From Sphingobacterium litopenaei (GTDB lineage: Bacteria > Bacteroidota > Bacteroidia > Sphingobacteriales > Sphingobacteriaceae), in the NCBI RefSeq assembly GCF_014692495.1, contig NZ_JACOIJ010000019.1, forward strand, positions 1-64,000: a stretch of 64,000 nucleotides of DNA, read 5' to 3'. This document shows positions 19,001 through 27,371 of the stretch, piece after piece. Below the pieces are notes generated by a model that saw nothing but the letters and a program-made list of their open reading frames with translations, was not told the DNA's origin and did not search any database. A program made the position numbers and the translations under genes. The first letter of the stretch is position 1, and each line of letters opens with the position of its first letter.

Positions 19001-19167
19001 GAGCTAGATTATTCGTCAATGCTCAAAATCTATTGACATTAAGTTTGAATTCTTGGATAGATCCCGAATCATCAGAATTTGATTCGAATATGGGCGGAGC
19101 AGCAAACTCAGCGCGTAATTATCCGACGTTAAAGTATTATGGTTTTGGTTTGGATATTAAGTTTTAA
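16057..19167 (+). CDS. SusC-like TonB-dependent outer-membrane receptor
   Basis: An outer-membrane importer for oligosaccharides, powered by TonB. Its 1036 residues are standard for SusC. The order is: signal peptide (1-24), carboxypeptidase-regulatory-like domain (about 38-108; VRGKVTNEQGQPISGASVSV), TonB-box-like EEVIVVGYGT (114-123), plug domain with the PSDIESVSVLKDAGTAAIYGSR signature (about 210-235), then the 22-strand barrel ending in YYGFGLDIKF with a terminal aromatic residue. Its stop overlaps the ATG of the SusD gene by one base, so the two are coupled. The following GH76 genes indicate an alpha-mannan ligand. Confidence 0.97.
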   Translation: MIPKSFLFICALPLLLGEIPIVKADYFGSHTIKWKQQPVRGKVTNEQGQPISGASVSVQGQSMVTSTDADGNFTINALIGQKLLIRHIGFQDQIVDVRGANLKVQLSPENTELEEVIVVGYGTTNRRSVVGAVDQISSKAIENRPVANATQALQGASPSLNIQQRSMNPNDNTMNINIRGISTMNSNGPLLVIDGLVSEMGALNKLNPSDIESVSVLKDAGTAAIYGSRSANGVILVTTKGGKRNQRPSASISSLVGIQDAQILYAPVKGYQNATLKNMALTNVNQSPEFTPDQIMDLYNNQGKEVWNYNEIIQSALQQNHNITINGGGENSTYLFSAGHLDQRSNFVGNKDYGIKRYNLRSNLSVEYGIFKLSSILSYSRNNGLNTTASNAIINSSRIPPYYYYAMQAENGRYLVNNALTDQNPLAELRDGGAIKHANDYMNANLALDVKLAKGLKLRGVFGADINADHRFIRRIQVPLYTSPDAEKPLVYVNSTRTTEDFNEKLSLLNYQLLLDYDRTFGNHSIKGLFGATNESYTRRQNEIKLRFTDPILGTPTTGTEIDPTSRTTPNGTMETSINSLIGRLNYSYLDRYFIEGTFRYDGSSRFAKENRWGFFPSISAGWRLSEENFMEGYKDKVGDLKIRSSYGILGNQDIAPYQYLTIYSSYNNTYGFDNAAVAGAGFTYGNSDLLWEKTRNFNIGVDATFFQNKLSASFDYFHKHTTDILLTPEIPSVFGTTLSKTNIGKMNNQGWEVVLTYRGNTGNLRHNISANMGDSFNEVVYFQGKEQYASADRITKLIREGVPLNSYYGYKVKNYFQNIQEIETAALPVGISPTDLQPGDVRYEDRNNDGIIDSKDRYILGNGFPRYTFGLTYDLSYKNFDFSMFWQGVGKRDMMVRGELVEPFHENYSYTIYQHQLDFWTPTNIDAVWPRLTAAGATSTRNNYQMESDIYMFNGKYARLKNIQIGYSLPQSLVSKLRMDRARLFVNAQNLLTLSLNSWIDPESSEFDSNMGGAANSARNYPTLKYYGFGLDIKF

Positions 19168-20813
19168 TGCATACTAAGATGAAAAAGAAATTTAGAATAT
19201 CGGGATTGGTTTTGTGTATTGTACTTTTCATAAGTTCATGCAATACACTTGATCCTATTCCAACAGATAATTATACGGATGCTACATTTTGGCAAACGAC
19301 AGAAAATGCTGAATTAGTGGTAAATATGGCGTATAATCAAATGTATTCTGCTGATAAAATGTGGAATGATGAAGCTTTGAGTGATAATATTTTTGAAGGA
19401 CGTACCAATACGGATGCTAGAGCAATTCGTAATGGTATAGCTGATCCAACTTTAGGAAGATTTGCAAGTGAATGGAGTCAAGCATATGGCGGACTCAAAA
19501 CATGTCATATTTTTATGGAGAATGTCGACAGAGTACCAAATGTAAGTGAAGCATGGAAGGAAAGGCGTATCGCTGAAATTCGTTTTATACGCGCTTACAT
19601 TTATTTTCGATTGGTAAACTTTTATGGAGATGTTCCATTCTTTACAAAGGATATAACATTGGATGAATCAGCAACATTACCACGTACATCGAAGGCTACA
19701 GTCTTAGCGTTTATACATAATGAACTGGATGAAATTGCGGACGTATTACCAAGTAAAAATGAGTTGCCAAGTACCGATAATGGAAGAATAACAAAGGGTG
19801 CAGCTGTTGCATTACAAGCAAGAGCTTACCTATATGAAGGAAATTGGGTAAAAGTAGTCGATTATACAGATCGCCTCATCAATCAGCAGGGAACTTACGG
19901 TAATTATGGCTTATTTTCGAGTTATAAAGGCTTATTTGAAGCAGCGAATGAATACAATGAAGAAGTAATTCTGGACTATAGCTATGTGCCATCATTAAAG
20001 ATGTGGGGTAAATTATATGATGCAGCACCTTTGTCCGCAGGAGCTCGTCTGAATGCCTATGCGCCTTTGCAAAGTCTAGTAGATAGTTATTGGACTAATA
20101 CAGGTCAATCTATAAGTCAGAATCCAAATTATTCAGAAGATAATCCATATGTAAATAGAGATCCTAGATTAGATGCTACAGTAGTTTATCATGGATCACA
20201 ATGGACGGATTTTGATGGTCAGACACGTACTATTTATACTAAGCCTGGCACAGGATCTAATAGTCAAGAGCGTATGGATGTGTATTCTGGGCCAAGTGCC
20301 AACGCATCTCCAACGGGATATTACATCAAAAAATATTACGATCGTACGGCAACTCAAACTTTCGATGCTGGATTGAATATCATTATGATACGTTATGCGG
20401 ATATACTACTGATGCATGCAGAAGCTAAACACGAATTAGGACAATTTGATGCAACTCTTTGGAATCAAACAATTCGTCCTATTCGCGAAAGAGCTGGGCT
20501 GACAGCGTCATCTGCGCTTAATTATCCTTCTACTATAAATGGTACAGAGATGAAAGAACTTATCCGCAACGAACGTCGTATTGAATTGGCTTTGGAAGGA
20601 TTAAGATATTATGATATTATTCGATGGAAAGCTGGTAAAACCTATTTAGATGGTACTATTTACGGGGCAAAATTTGCTGACGGTAATACATCATACATTC
20701 GATTGGATACACGCAGATTTGATGAAAATAGAGATTATTTATGGTCTTTACCACAATCACAAATGGATTTAAATAAAAATTTATTGCCTAACAATCCTGG
20801 GCATGCTAACTAA
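19167..20813 (+). CDS. SusD/RagB-like outer-membrane glycan-binding lipoprotein
   Basis: The surface lid that partners SusC and captures glycan. It is 548 residues from ATG 19167, or 544 from ATG 19179, which gives a better lipoprotein signal. The lipobox ends FISSC with the acylated Cys at 25. SusD/RagB features are LDPIPTDNYTDATFWQTTENAE after the signal, WSQAYGGLKTCHIFMENVD and RFIRAYIYFRLVNFYGDVPF, the TPR-like scaffold, and the C-terminal ELIRNERRIELALEGLRYYDIIRW. It is co-transcribed with SusC and followed 14 bases later by the SusE-like gene. Confidence 0.97.
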   Translation: MHTKMKKKFRISGLVLCIVLFISSCNTLDPIPTDNYTDATFWQTTENAELVVNMAYNQMYSADKMWNDEALSDNIFEGRTNTDARAIRNGIADPTLGRFASEWSQAYGGLKTCHIFMENVDRVPNVSEAWKERRIAEIRFIRAYIYFRLVNFYGDVPFFTKDITLDESATLPRTSKATVLAFIHNELDEIADVLPSKNELPSTDNGRITKGAAVALQARAYLYEGNWVKVVDYTDRLINQQGTYGNYGLFSSYKGLFEAANEYNEEVILDYSYVPSLKMWGKLYDAAPLSAGARLNAYAPLQSLVDSYWTNTGQSISQNPNYSEDNPYVNRDPRLDATVVYHGSQWTDFDGQTRTIYTKPGTGSNSQERMDVYSGPSANASPTGYYIKKYYDRTATQTFDAGLNIIMIRYADILLMHAEAKHELGQFDATLWNQTIRPIRERAGLTASSALNYPSTINGTEMKELIRNERRIELALEGLRYYDIIRWKAGKTYLDGTIYGAKFADGNTSYIRLDTRRFDENRDYLWSLPQSQMDLNKNLLPNNPGHAN

Positions 20814-20827
20814 TTAAAAACAAAATC

Positions 20828-21970
20828 ATGAAAAGAATATTTGCTTTAATTTTATTTGTAGCTACGGTAGCACAATTCGTGGCATGCAAAACAGACAATA
20901 TGGAGTACACAGATGTGGATGTCACTAAAGTCAACAATATATTTGAACCTTTAAATAACAAGTCGGTAAAGTTAGTAAGCTCTAATTCTGCTACCCTATT
21001 TTTTGAGTGGGAGGCTGCGTTAGCAGTTGATGGTGGCTCTCCCCAGTATGAAATTGCTTTTGATAAAGTGGATGGTGATTTTTCAAACCCTCTTTATAAA
21101 GTGGTGTCGAATAACAATGGATTTGCTACGAACGCTTATGTAACACATAAAGTCTTAAATTCAGTAGCTGCTTTAGCTGGCATAAGCCCAGGAGAATCAG
21201 GTGAAGTGAAATGGACAGTCATAGCTTCTCGTGGAATCAAAAGAGTACAGTCAGATGTGACACGTATTTTAAGTATTACAAGTTTAGAAGGATTTGCTGA
21301 CATTCCTTTAGAATTGTATGTGACGGGAGAGGGAAGTGAAGGAGGTACGGATTTATCAAAATCACCTGTTTTTAAACAAATTGAACCTGGGGTTTTTGAA
21401 ATATATTCTAAGCTTGAAAGTGGCAAAAGTTATAGTTTCGTAGACCGTAAGGATCCTAATGCAAGACATTTCTATACAGAGGACAATGCAAAATTGAAAG
21501 AATCTTTGGATGGCAGCCAAATGACTTCTCCTAAAACCGCAGTTTACCGTATTGTTATTGATTTTAATGTTGCAACTATTTCATATACTGAAATCGAATC
21601 AATAGGATTATGGTTTTCTCCTGAGAACAAAGTCTTATTCGATTTACCATACCAAGGAAATGGCGTCTGGTCAGGAACTGGTGTTGTAAGATTTAAACAA
21701 GAGAGTTGGGGTAGGGATGAGCGTTACAAATTTCAAATGGAAACCATTGTAAATAACAATACAGTATTAGAACATTTAGGTACTCAAAATAATACAGATA
21801 GCCGACCTACTCCGTCTTCAGACCCTTCTTACTATTTTATAAGAGTTGTACCACCTTCTCAATGGGATAACAAATGGAAATTCATGGAACAAGTGGATGG
21901 TAATTCAACAACTATTAAAGTGATTTTACAAGGAGATAAAAATTATACACACGAGGTTAAAGTCAATTAA
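20828..21970 (+). CDS. SusE-like outer-membrane lipoprotein
   Basis: A 380-residue surface lipoprotein with the lipobox Cys at residue 20 (AQFVACK). The N-terminal ~100 residues match the SusE/F first domain (EPLNNKSVKLVSSNSATLFFEWE, AVDGGSPQYEIAFDK). The rest would form starch-/glycan-binding immunoglobulin-like domains; aromatic pairs (IGLWFSPENK, VWSGTGVV, SWGRDERYKFQME) are the type of residues that bind sugar rings. It probably helps hold mannan at the cell surface. It sits between SusD and the first GH76 with gaps of 14 and 11 bases. Confidence 0.87.
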   Translation: MKRIFALILFVATVAQFVACKTDNMEYTDVDVTKVNNIFEPLNNKSVKLVSSNSATLFFEWEAALAVDGGSPQYEIAFDKVDGDFSNPLYKVVSNNNGFATNAYVTHKVLNSVAALAGISPGESGEVKWTVIASRGIKRVQSDVTRILSITSLEGFADIPLELYVTGEGSEGGTDLSKSPVFKQIEPGVFEIYSKLESGKSYSFVDRKDPNARHFYTEDNAKLKESLDGSQMTSPKTAVYRIVIDFNVATISYTEIESIGLWFSPENKVLFDLPYQGNGVWSGTGVVRFKQESWGRDERYKFQMETIVNNNTVLEHLGTQNNTDSRPTPSSDPSYYFIRVVPPSQWDNKWKFMEQVDGNSTTIKVILQGDKNYTHEVKVN

Positions 21971-21981
21971 AAGAACGTGCT

Positions 21982-23103
21982 ATGAAAAAAATATTAATAT
22001 TATCAATTATATCATGTGCGCTCTGGATGAATAGTTGTGGAAAGATAGAAGACGAATATCAATTTGATAATGAGATTACTACTCCATATGCAGAGATGGC
22101 AGATAAAGCAACGAATACGTTGATATCCGGTTTCTGGAACGATGAAGGCTATTTTAATTATGGAAACGACGGGTCAAACCGTGGTTTCCAATATTGGCCA
22201 AATGCGCATGCCATGGATGTCGTGATTGATGCATTCGAACGTACAAATGACACTAAATATTCAGTGTATTTTGATAAATGGTTTGATGGTGTAAAGGCAA
22301 AAAACGGCGGATCGTACTATAATATTTATTACGATGATATGCAATGGAATGCATTGACTATGCTAAGATTGTATGAAATCACTAAAGAACAAAAATACTT
22401 GGATGCTGTGTTGTTGTTGTGGAATGATATCATTAAAGGGTGGAATACTGAGTTTGCAGGTGGTGGATTGGCTTGGAAAAAAGATATGCTCTATTCAAAA
22501 AATGCTTGTTCAAATGGACCTGCAAGTGTTTTAGCAGCACGCTTATACAAATTAACAAAGGATGAAACTTATTTAGATTGGGCCATTAGCATTTATGAAT
22601 GGCAAAAGGATTATTTATTTGATCGTTCAACAGGCGCCGTTTATGATAATATAAATGGTCAGACTGATGTCTTGAATAAGGTAGCTCTTACCTACAATCA
22701 AGGTACATTCTTAGGGACTGCTGTAGAGCTTTACACGATTACGAAAGACCCATTGTATCTTAATGATGGACAAAAAATAGCAAATTATACAATTACCAAA
22801 TGCATTGATCCAGCAAATAACATATTAAGAAATGAGGGCTCTGGAGATGGAGGCTTATTTAAAGGTATTTTCATTCGCTATTTCGTTAAATATTTAAAAC
22901 TTGAAGGTATTCAAGATGGCTATAGAACCAAGTTTGAAAATTTCCTTAAGCATAATGTAAAAACAGCGTGGCAATTAGGAAATCTAGAAGGTGTATACTT
23001 ATTTGGGCCTTCATGGGCACAATCGCCTGTAGGTACGACCGAATTGACAAGTCAAAGTAGTGCAGCTATGTTATTTGAAGGCATTACATTATTAAATAAA
23101 TAA
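21982..23103 (+). CDS. Glycoside hydrolase family 76 lipoprotein (endo-alpha-1,6-mannanase type)
   Basis: An endo-acting alpha-mannanase of family GH76, an (alpha/alpha)6 barrel, 373 residues. The lipobox Cys is residue 19 (MNSCGK), so it is likely outer-membrane anchored, and perhaps surface exposed. The tandem catalytic aspartates are seen as YYDDMQWNAL, Asp118-Asp119. Other GH76 features are GFWNDEGYFNY, the substrate-contact GGGLAWKKDMLYSKNACSNGPA, and TYNQGTFLGTAVELY. It would cut the alpha-1,6 backbone of yeast-like mannan outside the cell before SusCD import. Confidence 0.93.
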   Translation: MKKILILSIISCALWMNSCGKIEDEYQFDNEITTPYAEMADKATNTLISGFWNDEGYFNYGNDGSNRGFQYWPNAHAMDVVIDAFERTNDTKYSVYFDKWFDGVKAKNGGSYYNIYYDDMQWNALTMLRLYEITKEQKYLDAVLLLWNDIIKGWNTEFAGGGLAWKKDMLYSKNACSNGPASVLAARLYKLTKDETYLDWAISIYEWQKDYLFDRSTGAVYDNINGQTDVLNKVALTYNQGTFLGTAVELYTITKDPLYLNDGQKIANYTITKCIDPANNILRNEGSGDGGLFKGIFIRYFVKYLKLEGIQDGYRTKFENFLKHNVKTAWQLGNLEGVYLFGPSWAQSPVGTTELTSQSSAAMLFEGITLLNK

Positions 23104-23124
23104 TTATTTTTATTTCGATTACCA

Positions 23125-24309
23125 ATGAAAGCAACATTTAAAGTTATGATTCCCATGCTTATAGCGTTCTGTTCTTGTACAGCTATAGCGCAAGACCAAT
23201 ATTATAAGAAAGCCGAACAAACTCTACAAATAATAGATAAATTGTATGCAGTCAATGATGGTAAATTTCTATACAGAGAAAATTATCCTTATGATGAAAA
23301 ATATAGTGCAAGTTATTTAGGTGGTGGTGTTAATGAAAATAAAACAAACCCATACTCTTATTTGTGGCCTTTTTCAGGTAGTTTGTCAGCATATACTGTA
23401 TTACTAGAAAAGGAAAATGATTCGGCAGTAAAAAAACAAATAGATCAAAGGATATTACCAGGTCTGGAACAGTATTTTGACACACGCGATCCATATGCAT
23501 ATGCTTCGTATGTGAAATTTGCACCACAATCAGACCGTTTTTATGATGATAATATCTGGTTGGGAATTGATTTTTTGGATTTATATCTTCATACCGATCA
23601 GCAGAGTTATCTAAAAAAAGCGGAGGAAATTTGGCGATTTGTCGAAAGTGGCTGGGATGATAAGTTAGGTGGCGGTATCTATTGGATGGAACAGAAAAAA
23701 GAATCTAAGAATACATGCTCTAATGCACCTGCTGTGGTTTATCTGATGAAACTATATGAGGCTACCAAATCCAATCAATACTTGGATAAAGCGAAGCAAC
23801 TTTATCAATGGACAAAATCAAATTTGCAAGACCCAGAAGATAAAACGTATTGGGATAATATCAAACTAGATGGTAAAATTGATAAAGCTAAATATCCATA
23901 TAATACGGGACAAATGATCCAAGCAGCAACACTTCTGTATAAGCACACAGCAAATAAAAATTATTTGAAAGATGCGCAAGAAACAGCTGAAGGTGGATAT
24001 AAATATTTTTTTGATGCTAGTAAAACTATACAATCAGAAGGTAAAAGTTATCCCACTCTAAAGAGAAGTGATAGTTGGTTTATCGCTGTTATGTTGCGTG
24101 GTTACGTCGAACTCTACGATGTGGATAAAAATTCAGTTTATTTAGACACATTTCGTGCAAACCTACAATATGCTTGGGTAAATATGAGGGACAAAGATGG
24201 ACTATTTTCTAAAGATTGGTCTGGAAAGAAACAAGAGTCTGAGAATAAAAAGTGGTTACTCGATCAATTTGCAATAGCCGAAATGTTTGCGCGTATTTCT
24301 AAACTTTAA
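23125..24309 (+). CDS. Glycoside hydrolase family 76 protein, probably periplasmic
   Basis: A second GH76 enzyme, 394 residues, with signal peptide MKATFKVMIPMLIAFCSCTAIAQ; cleavage after AIAQ suggests a soluble periplasmic protein, although the SCT pattern could also be a lipobox. The catalytic pair is Asp141-Asp142 in RFYDDNIWLGIDFLDLY. GGGIYWMEQKKESKNTCSNAPA and YNTGQMIQAATLLYKH match the equivalent segments in the first enzyme. The pair suggests one enzyme working outside and one finishing imported oligosaccharides, which is an inference. It is 21 bases after the first GH76 gene. Confidence 0.92.
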   Translation: MKATFKVMIPMLIAFCSCTAIAQDQYYKKAEQTLQIIDKLYAVNDGKFLYRENYPYDEKYSASYLGGGVNENKTNPYSYLWPFSGSLSAYTVLLEKENDSAVKKQIDQRILPGLEQYFDTRDPYAYASYVKFAPQSDRFYDDNIWLGIDFLDLYLHTDQQSYLKKAEEIWRFVESGWDDKLGGGIYWMEQKKESKNTCSNAPAVVYLMKLYEATKSNQYLDKAKQLYQWTKSNLQDPEDKTYWDNIKLDGKIDKAKYPYNTGQMIQAATLLYKHTANKNYLKDAQETAEGGYKYFFDASKTIQSEGKSYPTLKRSDSWFIAVMLRGYVELYDVDKNSVYLDTFRANLQYAWVNMRDKDGLFSKDWSGKKQESENKKWLLDQFAIAEMFARISKL

Positions 24310-24318
24310 ATACACGAA

Positions 24319-25317
24319 ATGTCAATAAGTAAAATAGCTAAAGCTCTAAACGTTTCCAAATCCTCTGTTTCATTAGTTATTAATGGTAAAGCCAAACAGT
24401 CGAGGATTAGTGAAGAAATGGAGAAAAAAATCCTTGATTATGTCAAGGAAATAGGATTCAAGCCAAATTCAATTGCCCAAAGTTTGGCAACGGGAAAGAC
24501 GAATACGATTGGTTTGATTGTTGAGAATATTGGCGATAGTTTTTTTGGGCCAATAGCTTTGAAAATTGAGTCTAGTCTTCGTGAAAAAGGTTATCACGTG
24601 CTTTATAGTAGTACGAATGGAGTGGATAAATTGGGTGAGGGCATTATAAATAGTATGATGGAGCGAAGAATTGCGGCACTCATTATCGCACCAACAATGG
24701 ACATGAATAAGGCTATTAAAAAACTCATTCATTCTCAAATTCCTTTAGTGATATTTGATAGACGTGCACAAGAGATTTCGACCGCTTACGTTGGTACAAA
24801 TAATTATGAGGCAAGTGCTGTTGCAGTCAAACATTTATTTGCACAAGGCTACAAAAATATAGGGATGATTACTAGTGATTCCTCACAATCCCAAATGCTA
24901 GAAAGAAAACAGGCTTATATCAATGAAGTAAATCAGCAAAATCTAAAGCCATTACTGCTAGAAATTCCTTATCGTTTAAATGTGCCTGAAAGAGAGGAAC
25001 TGATTGGTCAATTCATAAATGAAAATGATCTTGACGCGATTTATTTTAGTACCAACTATTTATGTATATCTGGCTATAAAGTTTTAAGTAGATATGACAT
25101 AGTTCATCAGTTTGGAATAGTTTCCTTTGATGATCATGAAGTTTTTGAGCTAGTCAAGCCAACTGTTACTTGTGTAAGACAACCCATTATAGAAATTGCA
25201 GAGCGTATTGTTGAAAGCGTTCTGAAACAAATTAATGGGGAATCAGATTGGCTACGTGATGATATTATACCATCAGTTTTGGTGGTGCGTAATAGTACAC
25301 AGGGGCCTAACAAATAA
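24319..25317 (+). CDS. LacI family transcriptional regulator
   Basis: A 332-residue LacI/GalR regulator. The N-terminal helix-turn-helix ISKIAKALNVSKSSVSLVINGKAKQSRISEEM is followed by the hinge helix and the periplasmic-binding-protein-like sensor (TIGLIVENIGDSFFGPIALKIESSLREKGY, VIFDRRAQEISTAYVGTNN, FGIVSFDDHEVFELVKPTVTCVRQP). It lies 9 bases after the second GH76 gene and 11 bases before the sugar porter gene, so it is transcribed with the locus it probably controls. Mannan loci in Bacteroides usually use hybrid two-component or ECF regulators, so a LacI regulator is noteworthy. The ligand is probably mannose or a mannoside, by inference. Confidence 0.93.
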   Translation: MSISKIAKALNVSKSSVSLVINGKAKQSRISEEMEKKILDYVKEIGFKPNSIAQSLATGKTNTIGLIVENIGDSFFGPIALKIESSLREKGYHVLYSSTNGVDKLGEGIINSMMERRIAALIIAPTMDMNKAIKKLIHSQIPLVIFDRRAQEISTAYVGTNNYEASAVAVKHLFAQGYKNIGMITSDSSQSQMLERKQAYINEVNQQNLKPLLLEIPYRLNVPEREELIGQFINENDLDAIYFSTNYLCISGYKVLSRYDIVHQFGIVSFDDHEVFELVKPTVTCVRQPIIEIAERIVESVLKQINGESDWLRDDIIPSVLVVRNSTQGPNK

Positions 25318-25328
25318 AATATAAACTT

Positions 25329-26606
25329 ATGAAAAATGTATGGAAATATGCCCTAATTGCGTCGCTGGGAGGATTCCTTTTTGGTTTTGAAACCGCTGTA
25401 ATATCAGGTGCAGAACAAATTATCCAAAAACTCTGGCAATTAGATTCCTTCTGGCATGGGCTTACAGTATCCATCTCGTTGATAGGAACCATTATCGGAG
25501 CAGTAAGTGCTGGTAAATTTATGAACCAATATGGTCGTAAAAAGGTGCTTCTATTTATCGCTATATTATACTTATTATCCGCTGTAGGCTGTGCTTTAGC
25601 AAATTTCTGGTCTATGTTTTTATTCTTCCGCTTCCTTGGAGGTGTATCTGTAGGGATAAGTTCTGTCGTTGGACCAGTGTTTATCTCCGAAATATCGCCA
25701 GCAAAAGACAGAGGGAAATTAACGGGACTATTTCAGATAATGATTGTAAGTGGGATTTTTATCGCGTATTTGACCAATTTCCTATTTGCTGGTACTGGGG
25801 AAAATGCGTGGCGTTATATGTTAGGTATTATGGCAATTCCTTCTATTGTATTTTATATTCTACTGCGCAATATTCCCGAAAGTCCGCGTTGGTTATTATT
25901 GCATAACCGAAATGAAGAAGCACTGGCAGTATTTACAATTTTGGGAATAGAAAGCCACCTGACGGTGGATACCCCGAAGGCTACGACGTCTTTGTTTCAG
26001 TCTAAATATTTCAAGCCTATTACCTTTGCAGTGCTGTTAGCCTTTTTTAATCAGTTGACAGGTATTAATGCTATTTTATATTATGCGCCTCGAATATTTG
26101 ATATGGCAGGTTTTGATGCAGATTTAAGTTATTTGCAACCTATTTTTATTGGCGGTACTAATGTATTATTCACTCTCGTGGGGATGAGTATTATTGATAA
26201 AGTAGGGCGGAAGAAGCTATTATTATCAGGCGCTGTTGGTATGTTTATATTTTTGATGCTTACGGCTTTTGGTCTGAAAGGTGAATCTTCTAGTTACCTG
26301 CTTTTTTACATCATCGGATTTATCGCTTCATTTGCTCTTTCTCAAGGTGCTGTAATTTGGGTGTTTTTAGCGGAAATTTTTCCGAATGAAGTTCGCGCAC
26401 AAGGTTCTTCTTTAGGAAGTACAACGCATTGGGTATTTGCAGCATTGATTTCTTGGATATTTCCAGTTATCGTAGAGGGTAATCAACAAGGAGGATTTTA
26501 TATATTCTTGTTGTATGCAGTAATGGTTGTTTTGTCTTTTGTTTTTATTTTATTCTTGCCAGAAACAAAGGGAAAATCGCTGGAAGATATCGGTCATACT
26601 CACTAA
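25329..26606 (+). CDS. MFS sugar porter (sugar/proton symporter)
   Basis: A 425-residue, 12-helix sugar porter. Signatures are the N-terminal GGFLFGFETAVISGAE, the GRKK loops (NQYGRKKVLL and DKVGRKKLLL), PESPRWLLLHNR before the central loop, the QLTGINAILYYAPRIF sugar-binding helix 7, and the end motif FLPETKGKSLEDI. It would carry the freed monosaccharide, probably mannose, across the inner membrane with protons. It is the last gene of the locus and is closed by a bidirectional terminator. Confidence 0.94.
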   Translation: MKNVWKYALIASLGGFLFGFETAVISGAEQIIQKLWQLDSFWHGLTVSISLIGTIIGAVSAGKFMNQYGRKKVLLFIAILYLLSAVGCALANFWSMFLFFRFLGGVSVGISSVVGPVFISEISPAKDRGKLTGLFQIMIVSGIFIAYLTNFLFAGTGENAWRYMLGIMAIPSIVFYILLRNIPESPRWLLLHNRNEEALAVFTILGIESHLTVDTPKATTSLFQSKYFKPITFAVLLAFFNQLTGINAILYYAPRIFDMAGFDADLSYLQPIFIGGTNVLFTLVGMSIIDKVGRKKLLLSGAVGMFIFLMLTAFGLKGESSSYLLFYIIGFIASFALSQGAVIWVFLAEIFPNEVRAQGSSLGSTTHWVFAALISWIFPVIVEGNQQGGFYIFLLYAVMVVLSFVFILFLPETKGKSLEDIGHTH

Positions 26607-26612
26607 TTAAGC

Positions 26613-26643
26613 AAAAAAGCGATGTCATTGACATCGCTTTTTT
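26613..26643. terminator. Bidirectional rho-independent terminator
   Basis: A near-perfect palindrome, arms 26613-26627 and 26629-26643, with A6 and T6 flanks. It lies between the convergent sugar porter and DUF937 genes, so it serves both. Confidence 0.88.
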
Positions 26644-26644
26644 T

Positions 26645-27310
26645 TTATCGGCCAAACATCCCCGCCAAAGAATCTAAGATAAAGCCCTTCTTGCTATTAT
26701 CATTTCCTTTATTGAAAAATTCACCTGCTAGATCTGCTAATCCACCTAAATCTCCTTGGGACGAGGATTGGTAACTTCCGCCTCCACCTAAGACAGACCC
26801 AAGAATAGAACCTAAAATTCCGCCTTCAGCGGATGAATTTGATTGTCCTCCGCCTAATACGCTTCCTAATATATCTCCTATTCCACCAGAAGAAGATTCT
26901 TGTTGTTTTTGTTTCCCTAAGTAGCCCATTACAATTGGAGCAAGAATGGCCAAAGCACCTCCGATTTTATCCGCAGAAAGACCTGTCTTAGCTGCTAGGT
27001 TATCTTTCACCACCTCAGTATTGCTACCAAACATGTGATTGACTATTTTATTGTCATCTTCAGAAGGGCCATTCCCAAATAAATTTCCAATTTGATCGAA
27101 AATTCCACCATTATGTTTTTCCAGGGCTTTGTTGATGCCTTCTTCTTTCTCTTTGCTCTTTTTGGAATTGTAATTTAATGCGGCAATCATTAAAGGGACT
27201 GCAGCGGCCACTACCCATTTAGCTTTACTTTCGTCAATATTTAGGGTTTTTGCAACAAGGGAAATAGCTTTCGAGCCTATTCCTCCAGTAATGAGATCAG
27301 TGATATTCAT
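26645..27310 (-). CDS. DUF937 family protein
   Basis: A 221-residue protein of the DUF937/YidB-like family of unknown function. It starts LITGGIGSKAISLVAKTLNIDESKAKWVVAAAVPLMIAALN and has a second related half, DNLAAKTGLSADKIGGALAILAPIVMGYLGKQKQQ, the two repeated helical units typical of the family. The C-terminal third is Gly/Ser-rich low complexity with the repeat GGILGSILGSVLGGGGS. There is no signal peptide. It is convergent with the sugar porter gene, and its own gene is monocistronic. Confidence 0.82.
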   Translation of the reverse strand: MNITDLITGGIGSKAISLVAKTLNIDESKAKWVVAAAVPLMIAALNYNSKKSKEKEEGINKALEKHNGGIFDQIGNLFGNGPSEDDNKIVNHMFGSNTEVVKDNLAAKTGLSADKIGGALAILAPIVMGYLGKQKQQESSSGGIGDILGSVLGGGQSNSSAEGGILGSILGSVLGGGGSYQSSSQGDLGGLADLAGEFFNKGNDNSKKGFILDSLAGMFGR

Positions 27311-27371
27311 CTTTCTATTTTATAAAATTGTTTATACTTTTAAAGTAATTATTAACATATAAATTTAACAA

